The position numbers and the translations under genes are program-made. The notes beneath the pieces are model-generated. The model saw only the letters and a list, made by a program, of their open reading frames with translations. It ran no database searches and was not told the DNA's origin. A DNA stretch of 64,000 nucleotides, taken from contig FOSY01000001.1 of assembly GCA_900114405.1 (NCBI GenBank), positions 248,001 to 312,000 of the forward strand. The letters run 5' to 3'. Numbering within the stretch: position 1 is the first letter of the stretch; each line of letters starts with the position of its first letter. This document shows positions 56,853 to 64,000 of the stretch, one piece after another. This DNA comes from Lachnospiraceae bacterium KH1T2. GTDB lineage: Bacteria; Bacillota; Clostridia; Lachnospirales; Lachnospiraceae.

Positions 56853-57503
56853 TTATTTATAGTAATTCAATTTCTTTTCAAGAAGATTCATTAATTCCGC
56901 TACGATAAAGTTAAAAATATAATAAAACAGTGCCGCAGCAAGGAATGGAACCATACTGGTCTGAGAACTTGCAAGAGCTTTAGCCGTTGAAAACATCTCA
57001 GCAACACTTATCGTAAATGCAAGTGAGGTATCCTTTACCAGCGTAATGACTTCGTTTGCTACCGAAGGAATTATCTGCTTGATGACCTGAGGTATGATTA
57101 TAACTTTATAGGTTTGAAATTTGCTGTAACCCAGAATCTTTGCAGCTTCAAACTGTCCTTTCGGCATTGACTGGATTCCGCTTCTGTAAATTTCTGCAAA
57201 ATAAGCTGCATAGTTTACTACAAAGCCTATAAGCGCTGCTATCAACCTATATCCATTTGAAACTTTTATACCAAAAATGTAATAAGGGCCGAAATAGACG
57301 AACATTAATTGAAGCATTAAAGGTGTTCCACGCATGATAGATATATATATCTTTGCAATTCCGGATATAATGACATTTTTGCTCATACGTGCGAATGCGA
57401 CCAAAAGTCCCAGCGGAAGTGAGAACAAAAGTGTAATGATAAAAATGTAGATGCTGACTCCCATTCCGGAAGCCAGCTGAATAAAGATCTTAGATAAATT
57501 CAT
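56853..57503 (-). CDS. Amino acid ABC transporter, permease subunit
   Basis: A 216-residue HisM/GlnP-type permease with five helices. [19 protein letters not shown] and the [28 protein letters not shown] coupling loop are diagnostic; the AAKxLG-like motif contacts the ATPase. It probably forms a homodimer because only one permease gene is present. The lipoprotein gene ends six bases upstream. Confidence 0.95.
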   Translation of the reverse strand: MNLSKIFIQLASGMGVSIYIFIITLLFSLPLGLLVAFARMSKNVIISGIAKIYISIMRGTPLMLQLMFVYFGPYYIFGIKVSNGYRLIAALIGFVVNYAAYFAEIYRSGIQSMPKGQFEAAKILGYSKFQTYKVIIIPQVIKQIIPSVANEVITLVKDTSLAFTISVAEMFSTAKALASSQTSMVPFLAAALFYYIFNFIVAELMNLLEKKLNYYK

Positions 57504-57509
57504 ATTGTA

Positions 57510-58364
57510 TTATTTTCCTACTGTTGTGATATCTTCGCCGAACCATTTCTCTGAGATTTTAGCCATGGTTCCGTCTTCAGCCATTTCCTGAAGAGCATTA
57601 TTCACTTTATCACGAAGTTCTGTATTTCCTTTCTTAAAGCCGATTCCATACTCTTCTGAAGCAAAAGCGTCGTCAAGCACCTTTAATTTAAGTCCGCCTG
57701 AGGTGATCTTGTAATCTGCAACAGTGCTGTCCATAGCAACGGCATCAACTGCACCCATGTCGAGATCCATAAGCGCTGTATTATAATCCGGTGTAGTCTG
57801 AAGTGTTCCAAATGATGCTGCGAGCTCAGCATTTTCCTCTTCCTTCAAAGCTGCCTCTGCAGATGAGTCTGCCTGAACCTCGATAGTCTTGCCGGCAAGG
57901 TCTGCAGCTGAATTAATTCCTGAATCTTCAGCTACAACAAATACCTGTGTATTGTCAAGATATGGAACTGACCATTCATAGTCATCTTCACGTCCATTCA
58001 TAGTAAAACCGTTCCAGATACAATCTATTGTGCCTGCATCAAGCTCAGCATCCTTTGAATCCCATGCGATCGGCTGGTAAACGATCTCAAGCCCAAGCCT
58101 TTTTGCTGTCTCTGCTGCGAGGTCAAGATCAAATCCGACAAAGTCCCCATTGTCATCTTTATATCCCATAGGTGGGAAATCCTGATCAAATCCAACTGTT
58201 AATGTACCTGCACCTGCTTCTTTTGCAGAAGCTGCATCAGTTGACGAACTTTCAGATGATGAAGGAGTACCTTCCGCATTATGGGAAGCATCTGCCCCAC
58301 AACCTGCAAGTGTTAATGCCATCACTGTCGCCATTGCCATAGAGGCAAATTTTAACTTTTTCAT
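57510..58364 (-). CDS. Amino acid ABC transporter, substrate-binding lipoprotein
   Basis: A 284-residue SBP_bac_3 protein. The signal peptide ends in a lipobox LTLAGC (lipidated C22), followed by a Ser/Ala linker and the bilobed domain: VGFDQDFPPMGYKDDNGDFVGFDLDLA, DCIWNGFTMNGRED, and YGIGFKKGNTEL. The EFP-like motif and R in the GREDDY loop point to a polar amino acid or cystine as ligand. It is anchored on the outer face of the membrane. AGGAGG precedes the ATG. Confidence 0.94.
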   Translation of the reverse strand: MKKLKFASMAMATVMALTLAGCGADASHNAEGTPSSSESSSTDAASAKEAGAGTLTVGFDQDFPPMGYKDDNGDFVGFDLDLAAETAKRLGLEIVYQPIAWDSKDAELDAGTIDCIWNGFTMNGREDDYEWSVPYLDNTQVFVVAEDSGINSAADLAGKTIEVQADSSAEAALKEEENAELAASFGTLQTTPDYNTALMDLDMGAVDAVAMDSTVADYKITSGGLKLKVLDDAFASEEYGIGFKKGNTELRDKVNNALQEMAEDGTMAKISEKWFGEDITTVGK

Positions 58365-58386
58365 ATGCTCCTCCTAATCTTATACT

Positions 58387-58436
58387 AAGTATGATTTATA
58401 CTTCACTATGCTACCACACTAAAGTGAAATCGTCAA
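58387..58436 (-). promoter_or_regulatory. Promoter of the amino acid ABC operon with inverted repeats
   Basis: On the minus strand TTGACG (58431-58436), 17 bases, TAGCAT (58408-58413). AAGTAT-N5-ATACTT (58387-58403) sits where transcription would begin, and TTCACT/AGTGAA (58402-58428) flanks the -10. Either could be an operator for an amino-acid-responsive regulator. Confidence 0.55.
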
Positions 58437-58447
58437 CTTGGTATATA

Positions 58448-58747
58448 TTATTTTTTCGAAGCGTCCATTTTTACTTTAAGTCTGTCCATCCTATCGACAA
58501 ACACAAGTATTTCCGCAACAACTTCATAAAGTTCAGGAGGAATCATATCCCCAATATCAAGATTTGAAAGAGTAGCCGCCAATTTATCATCTCTATGCAC
58601 CGGAACGTCTGATTCTTTCGCCTTCTCAATGATCTTCTCCGCTACTCTTCCCTTACCCGAAGCAACTACAGTAGGCGCTGCATCTTTAGGATCATACGCT
58701 ATTGCAACTGCAGTTTTTGCCCTTAGTTCTTTCCCCTTTTCGTCCAT
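58448..58747 (-). CDS. FlhB/YscU C-terminal-domain-like protein (YlqH type)
   Basis: A 99-residue protein equal to the cytoplasmic C-terminal part of FlhB/EscU type III export switch proteins: AVAIAYDPKDAAPTVVASGKG, then VPVHRDDKLAATL and the end LYEVVAEILVFV. It starts after the NPTH cleavage motif and lacks the membrane domain. Bacillus YlqH has the same form and the same gene order (rnhB-ylqG-ylqH). It may take part in flagellar export with the FliK-like protein encoded upstream. The ATG directly follows that gene's TAG. Confidence 0.88.
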   Translation of the reverse strand: MDEKGKELRAKTAVAIAYDPKDAAPTVVASGKGRVAEKIIEKAKESDVPVHRDDKLAATLSNLDIGDMIPPELYEVVAEILVFVDRMDRLKVKMDASKK

Positions 58748-60559
58748 CTATGCCCTCACATCAAATGACGTTTTCTGAATAAGTTTTGCATTACTTCCCT
58801 TATTAAACATTATTTCCGGAACGCTCTTAGCTTCCTTGTTCAGCGAAACATCCGAATGCATATGATAACCACGTTTTTCAAGATTTTTATCAAGCTCAGG
58901 AAGATATTTTGCTATGAAGTCCAAAAGAGACTCATCCTGCAAGATAAAATGCGTAGTCACCTTGTCGTAATCTTTCATAGTCACATGTACATCTACTGTT
59001 CCCAAGTGCTCCATATCCAAATGGAGCAAAGCCGAACAATTTCCATCTTTTTCAGCCAGCTTCTTTTTATTAGTGTAAACATACAAGTCTCCATGCGACG
59101 CCATATCATTCATCTTTAACGGCAGTTGGATATACGTCATCGCTGCGTTAAGACCGTTTATAAAGTCAACATTTGAATTTAGATTATTAACCGCCTGTGA
59201 AAGCGGTGTTTCACTTCTGCCAGTATTGCGTAAAAGTTCAGAAGCCTCACCCAATACCCTTCCAAGCTTTTGATAGTATGCCTGAACTTTCTCCTGATCG
59301 GCAACTTCCTCAGGCTCAAGCAGTAAGTTTGCCTTTATCTGATTTCTAAGCAAAAATTTATATGGTTCTGAAGAGATCAATTCTCTGACAGCCGCTTTCG
59401 CATCCTCGCCTTTGAAATTTACTCCTTCGCTCTCTTCCAAAGAGGCCTGTATCAACTCAAGCGTCTGCTTAGGTGTAAGTTCCCCCGCTGCGACCTTCGC
59501 TGTAAGCTGCGCCGGGAATCCGGCTTTATTCATAAGCTCTGCAAGCTTATCAGCGCCTTCACTCCCTACGAGCTTAATAAGGTCATTTCCAACTGCTCCG
59601 GGCTTCGAATACTGCGGATCAGGCTTTATTACTTCAGCATTTCTTTTCCCTGTATCTGCTTCATTTTTCTGAACCACATTTTCATTTTCTTTTTGATTCC
59701 CATCAGCAGAAAGTTTTTCCAGGCCTTTTTCTGCCTGCTGTATGACTTGCTTTCCGTCTTCTGCAGCCTCCACATTTTCTGTTTCCGCTGTTTCAACGCC
59801 AAACATTGCAAAAAGTTTTTCAGAATTTCCATTCAATGCCTCTGACACAGCTGTCGTTAATTCCGCAGACGGCATTTCCAAAAAAATATTCGTCACCGCC
59901 CTATTCATCGAAATCGATTCGCCAGCCATCTCCGCAAAGCCTTCCGAAACAGGATTCAGGCTCTCAGCAATCTTATACTGCCCCTCTTTATACGCTTCAA
60001 ACTGCTGCACGTTTTCTTCCGTCAGCGGTATTCCGAGCTGTGTCATCTGCACTATTGATGCCGGGTTCGCCATTGGATACTTAGCAGCAAGATTTGCCAT
60101 CCCCTGAAGCGCCCTTGTATCGATAGGGAGCCCTCTTTCCATCATGGCCTTTACCATATCAGCATTTTGCGCTGTGATTGGAAGATCCGCCGCACTAAGG
60201 GCTTTCGCCACAGCAGAATTGTTGTCTAAATTAGCATATAAGGGAGTTAGTGTAACCGAAGAATTGGTTGCACCTTTTACCTGAAACGATAGGATTTGCC
60301 CAATTTCCACAGAAAGTCCTGCAGAAATCTGAGCTTTTATCATAGCATTATTTTTAAGCATTATGGAAGCAATGCCTTCTTTGGTCATATCAACTATCTG
60401 ACCCGAGAAGACATCACCTGCTTTAACATTTATCACATTTTCAGCTGCTATCAACTTTGTTTCAGCCATCTGACTGACAGCCTCAGCTGATTGTGTACTC
60501 AAATTAACATTTGATCCAGTCTGATATAGTCCTGAATTAGAATTTATCTGTATATTCAT
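58748..60559 (-). CDS. FliK-like flagellar hook-length-control-type protein (YlqG type)
   Basis: A 603-residue protein of low-complexity N-terminal and middle parts (Gln, Asn, Glu, Ala-rich) and a C-terminal domain (about 450-600) with HLDMEHLGTVDVHVTMKDYDKVTTHFILQDESLLDFIAKYLPEL, the fold region of FliK C-terminal (Flg_hook) domains. It probably measures or controls substrate switching in flagellar export, or has a related but separate task. Next to it is an FlhB-C-like partner, the very domain FliK contacts. It overlaps rnhB by four bases (ATGA). Confidence 0.75.
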   Translation of the reverse strand: MNIQINSNSGLYQTGSNVNLSTQSAEAVSQMAETKLIAAENVINVKAGDVFSGQIVDMTKEGIASIMLKNNAMIKAQISAGLSVEIGQILSFQVKGATNSSVTLTPLYANLDNNSAVAKALSAADLPITAQNADMVKAMMERGLPIDTRALQGMANLAAKYPMANPASIVQMTQLGIPLTEENVQQFEAYKEGQYKIAESLNPVSEGFAEMAGESISMNRAVTNIFLEMPSAELTTAVSEALNGNSEKLFAMFGVETAETENVEAAEDGKQVIQQAEKGLEKLSADGNQKENENVVQKNEADTGKRNAEVIKPDPQYSKPGAVGNDLIKLVGSEGADKLAELMNKAGFPAQLTAKVAAGELTPKQTLELIQASLEESEGVNFKGEDAKAAVRELISSEPYKFLLRNQIKANLLLEPEEVADQEKVQAYYQKLGRVLGEASELLRNTGRSETPLSQAVNNLNSNVDFINGLNAAMTYIQLPLKMNDMASHGDLYVYTNKKKLAEKDGNCSALLHLDMEHLGTVDVHVTMKDYDKVTTHFILQDESLLDFIAKYLPELDKNLEKRGYHMHSDVSLNKEAKSVPEIMFNKGSNAKLIQKTSFDVRA

Positions 60560-61227
60560 TCCTGCCCCAGAATCTTTCCAATAAACGACTTTCGGTGTAT
60601 CGGAGTAGGTCCCAGAGTTTTAAGGGCCGCAATGTGCTCCGCTGTCCCGTAGCCTTTGTTTTTTGCAAAACCGTATCCGGGATACATGGCATCATACTCA
60701 ACCATAAGTGCATCTCTTGCAACCTTTGACACTATACTTGCTGCAGCGATCGAAGCACTTTTAGCATCACCTTTTATAATTTTTACCTGCTTTATATCCA
60801 CACCCGGTATTACCACTGCATCGTTCAATAATATATCGGGTTCAACCCCAAGATTCTTAATAGCCTCTCGCATAGCTTCGTAAGTAGCCTGAAGTATATT
60901 TATCTCATCTATACGTTCCGGCTCTACTCTTCCAAGCCCAAATGCCACGCACTTTTCTCTTATTTCTGCCGAAAGCACTTCCCTCTTCTTTTCTGAAAGC
61001 TTTTTTGAATCATTTATATATAAAATATCACAATCTTTTGGCAATATCACTGCGCCAGCAACGACCGGTCCTGCAAGCGGTCCTCGTCCCACCTCATCAA
61101 TACCACAGATGAGAAGATCACTTCCGCATTCTCTTTCATACGAAAACATCTCGTACATTCTTGCCTTTTCGGCTTCAAGCTTCTCTCTTTTTCTTCTCTC
61201 TCTTGCTTCTTTTAAGGTTTCTGTCAT
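60556..61227 (-). CDS. rnhB: Ribonuclease HII
   Basis: A 223-residue RNase HII. The catalytic acids are D44 and E45 in CGIDEVGRGPLAG, D136 in LLNDAVV and D154 in IKGDAKSASIAAASI. An N-terminal charged helix (about 1-30, Arg/Lys/Glu-rich) extends beyond the usual start. It removes ribonucleotides and RNA primers from DNA. Its ATG shares a base with the stop of the upstream signal peptidase gene (TAATG) and its stop overlaps the FliK-like start (ATGA), so the three are one tightly coupled operon. Confidence 0.95.
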   Translation of the reverse strand: MTETLKEARERRKREKLEAEKARMYEMFSYERECGSDLLICGIDEVGRGPLAGPVVAGAVILPKDCDILYINDSKKLSEKKREVLSAEIREKCVAFGLGRVEPERIDEINILQATYEAMREAIKNLGVEPDILLNDAVVIPGVDIKQVKIIKGDAKSASIAAASIVSKVARDALMVEYDAMYPGYGFAKNKGYGTAEHIAALKTLGPTPIHRKSFIGKILGQE

Positions 61228-61745
61228 TACTTTACGCTCCCAAATTTATTCAATGGCCATATCCTCAATGCCACTCTGCCGATCAATTCCTTTTTCTGCA
61301 CATTCCCGACATCATCCATTCTTGAATCCATGCTGGAATTTCTATTATCCCCCAAAACAAAATATTCATCCTTGCCCAAAGTTACAGGAGTACTCGCATT
61401 TCCAGCATCAACTATGGGTTCTTTACCATAATTTTCCTTCAGTTCAGTTCCATTGATATATATTTTTCCGGCAGCGATCTGCACCGTTTCTCCCGGAAGG
61501 CCTATGATTCTTTTAATATAATATACATCTTTGGAATATCTGAAAGGAAAGATGACAACATCAAAACGTTTGTAACCTGTGAAACGACATGAAATTTTAT
61601 CAACAATAAGACTTTCACCGTTCTGCAGAGTATTCTCCATAGAGGCACCATCAACCACAGAACGTTGGAAGCAAAAATTTTTAACTATTATCGTTATGAT
61701 TAAAACTACAAGAATATATATACTAAAATGAAAAAACTTTTTCAT
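61227..61745 (-). CDS. Signal peptidase I (second copy)
   Basis: A 172-residue type I signal peptidase with one N-terminal helix (about 5-23), catalytic S35 in VDGASMENTL, general base K78 in YYIKRIIGLPG, and the box-E motif FVLGDNRNSSMDSR. It cleaves signal peptides on the outer face of the membrane. GGGGGG lies just ahead of the ATG. It is the smaller of two peptidases in this operon and lies between rbgA and rnhB. Confidence 0.94.
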   Translation of the reverse strand: MKKFFHFSIYILVVLIITIIVKNFCFQRSVVDGASMENTLQNGESLIVDKISCRFTGYKRFDVVIFPFRYSKDVYYIKRIIGLPGETVQIAAGKIYINGTELKENYGKEPIVDAGNASTPVTLGKDEYFVLGDNRNSSMDSRMDDVGNVQKKELIGRVALRIWPLNKFGSVK

Positions 61746-61781
61746 TATCCCCCCAAGATACTCATGATGTTTTACTCACAT

Positions 61782-62630
61782 TTATGGTCTCTCTAATGTA
61801 ATGCGTCCTACCTTACCACTTCTGAAATCATCTATTATAAATCTGATTGCTTTCTCAAGGTCAGGACGGCCTCCACCCTTAAGTGCATTTCTTTTTAATG
61901 CAGCTGCTGTAAGCGCCTCTTCTGCGCCCATCTCAACTGTAATCCCAAACTTTTCCTCCAAAAGATCAGGATGTTCTGTCTTCATAAGGTCAATAAACTG
62001 AAGGCACATATCATCAATGTTGATAACCTCATCATTCATTGAGCCAATCATCGCCAGACAGAAGCCTGCCTTCTCATCATTTATCTTAGGCCAAAGGATA
62101 CCCGGAGTATCAAGAAGTTCAAGCGTTTTAGAAAGACGAATCCACTGCTTTCCCTTTGTAACACCCGGCTTATTTCCTGTTTTTGCTACTGCTTTTTTTG
62201 CATATGAATTTATAAATGTTGATTTTCCAACATTAGGTATACCAACAACCATTGCTCGCATAGGTCTGTTAATAATACCCTTTTTCTTATTTCTCTCGAT
62301 CTTTTCCTGACATGCAGCCTGTACAGCAGCATTTATCTGACGCATACCTTCTCCGCGCTGCGAATTAAGTATTACAGTCTGTATTCCTCTATCCTTGAAA
62401 TACTTAGCCCAGCTTTCAGTAGCTGACGGATCAGCAAGATCCGATTTATTCAAAAGAACCAGTCTCGCCTTTCCCTGACCAAGTTTATCAATATCTGGGT
62501 TTCGGGTGGCTATAGGGCACCTTGCATCCAAAAGTTCGATAAGCAGATCGACGAGTTTAACATCCTCTTCCATCGCTCTTCTTGCCTTTGTCATGTGACC
62601 CGGATACCAATTGTATGTTGTATTTGCCAT
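61782..62630 (-). CDS. rbgA: Ribosome biogenesis GTPase RbgA (YlqF)
   Basis: A 282-residue circularly permuted GTPase: G4 NKSD (61-64) precedes G1 GIPNVGKST (130-138) and G3 DTPG (174-177). The N-terminal motif NWYPGHMTKA and the C-terminal RNA-binding region (from about 210) are diagnostic. It helps mature the 50S subunit with L6 and other late proteins, and fits beside L19. The start is the ATG at 62630, five bases from GAGG; the longer frame overlaps the preceding peptidase gene. Confidence 0.96.
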   Translation of the reverse strand: MANTTYNWYPGHMTKARRAMEEDVKLVDLLIELLDARCPIATRNPDIDKLGQGKARLVLLNKSDLADPSATESWAKYFKDRGIQTVILNSQRGEGMRQINAAVQAACQEKIERNKKKGIINRPMRAMVVGIPNVGKSTFINSYAKKAVAKTGNKPGVTKGKQWIRLSKTLELLDTPGILWPKINDEKAGFCLAMIGSMNDEVINIDDMCLQFIDLMKTEHPDLLEEKFGITVEMGAEEALTAAALKRNALKGGGRPDLEKAIRFIIDDFRSGKVGRITLERP

Positions 62631-62641
62631 CTTTACCTCAC

Positions 62642-63223
62642 TTACTTTACTCTGCCAATTCCTTCTTCGCCCGAACCCATATGAAGCCATGCCTTACCGA
62701 CAATGTCCTCTCGCTTTACCGGTCCCAGATTGGCACTTCTTGAATCTTCTGAATTATTGACATTATCACCCATGACAAAAAATTGATTATCATCTAATTT
62801 TATCTCATCACCGGCAATTCCATCATCTGCAATTTTATCTGTAAACATTTCATCCTGCGCTTCACCATTGAGATAGAGTATTCCATCTTTTATTTGGATT
62901 CTGTCTCCCGGAACACCCACAACACGCTTTATGGATGAATGAGCATTTTCATTTCCATTTGGTTTAAATACTATCACATCACCTCTTGAAGGAGGTAAGA
63001 AGCTGTAAATAACCCTATTAATATAAATTTCCTGTCCATTATGCAGACCCGGCTCCATCGAATTACCAACCACCGTAGTCTTACGTCCAAGTGTGTATAT
63101 CATAAAAAAGGCAAGAATCACACCCATTCCTACCGCAAATATCCATGATATGACTTCTGCAACACGCTCATGCGAAATATTCTGTTTTCTCTGATAAAAT
63201 GTAAGTCCTCTGCGTCTGCGCAT
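62642..63223 (-). CDS. Signal peptidase I (first copy)
   Basis: A 193-residue type I signal peptidase. It has a basic N terminus (MRRRRGL), a membrane helix (about 22-44), catalytic S55 in VVGNSMEPG, general base K99 in SSIKRVVGVPGD and the later FFVMGDNVNNSEDSR. It starts at 63223 behind AAGGAG. The basic lead and longer linker set it apart from the second copy 0.9 kb downstream, so substrates may differ. Its stop is 11 bases from the rbgA start. Confidence 0.94.
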   Translation of the reverse strand: MRRRRGLTFYQRKQNISHERVAEVISWIFAVGMGVILAFFMIYTLGRKTTVVGNSMEPGLHNGQEIYINRVIYSFLPPSRGDVIVFKPNGNENAHSSIKRVVGVPGDRIQIKDGILYLNGEAQDEMFTDKIADDGIAGDEIKLDDNQFFVMGDNVNNSEDSRSANLGPVKREDIVGKAWLHMGSGEEGIGRVK

Positions 63224-63298
63224 AAAAACTCCTTTTAAAGCGAAAGCAGAGGCTCTTTTCCAAGATGCCTCTGCCAAAGCAAGCTAATTATAAAGAAA

Positions 63299-63646
63299 TT
63301 AAACTTCCTTAAGCTTAGCCTTCTTACCTGTGAGCTTTCTAAGGTAATAAAGCTTAGCTCTTCTAGCCTTACCTGAACGTACAAACTCAACCTTCTCTAC
63401 GTTAGGTGAGTGTACAGGGAAAGTCTTCTCTACGCCACAACCGTAAGATGTCTTACGAACTGTGAATGTAGCACGGTTGCTGCCGCCCTGGATCTTGATG
63501 ATTGTTCCCTCGAAGATCTGGATTCTTGACTTCTCACCCTCTGTAATTCTGTTGTGTACACGTACTGTGTCACCAACATTCATCTTAGGTGCTTCAGCCT
63601 TAACCTGGCTTGCTTCGATCTCTCTGATAATTGCTTCGTTGTTCAT
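63299..63646 (-). CDS. rplS: Ribosomal protein L19
   Basis: The 115-residue protein has the L19 pattern: [34 protein letters not shown], then [36 protein letters not shown] and the Lys-rich end. It lies at the 30S-50S interface and stabilises bridges. The start is the ATG at 63646, six bases from GGAGG. It heads the operon running to rnhB and the FlhB-like gene, with trmD directly upstream as in many Firmicutes. A 239-bp leader with a promoter precedes it. Confidence 0.97.
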   Translation of the reverse strand: MNNEAIIREIEASQVKAEAPKMNVGDTVRVHNRITEGEKSRIQIFEGTIIKIQGGSNRATFTVRKTSYGCGVEKTFPVHSPNVEKVEFVRSGKARRAKLYYLRKLTGKKAKLKEV

Positions 63647-63832
63647 TTTGAACCTCCAATAAACCGTACGGCTATCGTGTTGTTCCAAGAACTCTGCGAT
63701 ACTCCGTTATTTGACGTTCTTAAATGCCATGCTGGATTTCTGAATTATATCTGTAAACCAGAATCAGTTAAAATATCCGGCACCAGAGGAACATCTCCTA
63801 AAGACCCGCCTATTCGAGTCTCACAAATTTGT
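63647..63832 (-). promoter_or_regulatory. Long untranslated leader of rplS, possibly structured
   Basis: About 180 bases between the rplS promoter and start. AGACTCG pairs with CGGGTCT at the 5' end (one G-U), and AGAAC pairs with GTTCT further down. No reading frame or T-box/riboswitch signature is evident. L19 leader RNAs are known in Firmicutes, so autoregulation is possible, but I cannot confirm the fold. Confidence 0.35.
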
Positions 63833-63861
63833 ATTTTAACACATCGGAATATCCAATGCAA
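63833..63861 (-). promoter_or_regulatory. Promoter for rplS
   Basis: On the minus strand TTGCAT (63856-63861), 17 bases, TAAAAT (63833-63838), starting 25 bases behind the trmD stop. Confidence 0.65.
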
Positions 63862-63885
63862 TAAATACCATCACTTATGAAAAAT

Positions 63886-64000
63886 TTAATATATGCCTCT
63901 CTGCTCTAACCATTCAGCATAAAGATCCGGCCTTCTCTCAGCAGTACGTTTTATAGCCTGCTGCATACGCCATTTTTCGATTTTTCTATGATCACCTGAA
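63886..64000 (-). CDS. trmD: tRNA (guanine-37-N1)-methyltransferase TrmD, 3' end only
   Basis: The last 38 codons, ending at TAA 63886-63888, read SGDHRKIEKWRMQQAIKRTAERRPDL then YAEWLEQRGIY. The SGDHxxIExWR and RTxERRPDL motifs are the conserved C terminus of TrmD, which methylates G37 of tRNAs to keep the reading frame. The gene runs off the window edge. Its position next to rplS is the usual order. Confidence 0.9.
   Translation of the reverse strand, partial: SGDHRKIEKWRMQQAIKRTAERRPDLYAEWLEQRGIY

Overview
The window looks like a chromosome segment of a low-GC Firmicute, most likely a flagellated anaerobe of the Lachnospiraceae (Butyrivibrio/Roseburia type). The inference rests on the AAA-ATPase/PD-(D/E)XK family that is expanded in these bacteria, a DUF4250 protein, a fused SecDF, a LicT-type antiterminator with its RNA target, a CIRCE element, and the order trmD-rplS-signal peptidase-rbgA-signal peptidase-rnhB-FliK-like-FlhB-like, which recalls Bacillus ylqF-rnhB-ylqG-ylqH. 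No 16S or tRNA is present, so genus is a guess. Almost every gene is on the minus strand; no complete mobile element or CRISPR array was seen.

Regions. (1) 1-7.5 kb: PHP phosphoesterase, a response regulator with a second degenerate receiver, a 1031-residue hybrid sensor kinase, a DEAD-box helicase with an Arg/Asp-rich tail, and a PflX-like radical SAM protein. (2) 7.5-36.9 kb: a large surface-glycan region. It holds GT4 and GT2 enzymes, three GT14 (core-2/I-branching type) enzymes, a PIG-V-like mannosyltransferase, several multipass lipid-linked-sugar enzymes, a WbsX-type protein, a DegT aminotransferase and a PglK/MsbA-like ABC flippase. Embedded in it are a degenerate PAS-GGDEF protein, a GNAT acetyltransferase, a candidate ART-type toxin-antitoxin pair and two tandem AAA-ATPase/nuclease paralogues. 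(3) 37-40.2 kb: a TetR regulator divergent from lon; the shared promoter carries twin TTGACA-N2-TGTCA palindromes and a CIRCE element. (4) 40.2-47.2 kb: a small unknown protein, a CDF cation transporter, a YbhN-like membrane protein, an S66 peptidase, and a beta-glucoside operon controlled by a RAT/terminator switch. (5) 47.2-55.4 kb: GT4, Rho, RarA, DUF4250, a small export protein, SecDF and an SPFH protein. (6) 55.4-64 kb: YraN, acylphosphatase, an amino-acid ABC importer, FlhB-like and FliK-like proteins, RNase HII, two signal peptidases around RbgA, L19, and the 3' end of trmD at the window edge.

How they fit: the glycan block appears to encode synthesis of a lipid-linked branched polymer (GT2 enzymes with membrane anchors, multipass transferases, cytosolic GT4/GT2/GT14 enzymes) and its export (ABC flippase). 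The most unusual structures are non-coding or at gene junctions: two tandem 105-bp imperfect palindromes at 9.9-10.1 kb, a 73-bp duplicated junction that gives the flippase and an AAA-ATPase the same ribosome-binding site and start codon, and a probable CTG start in a GT14 gene.
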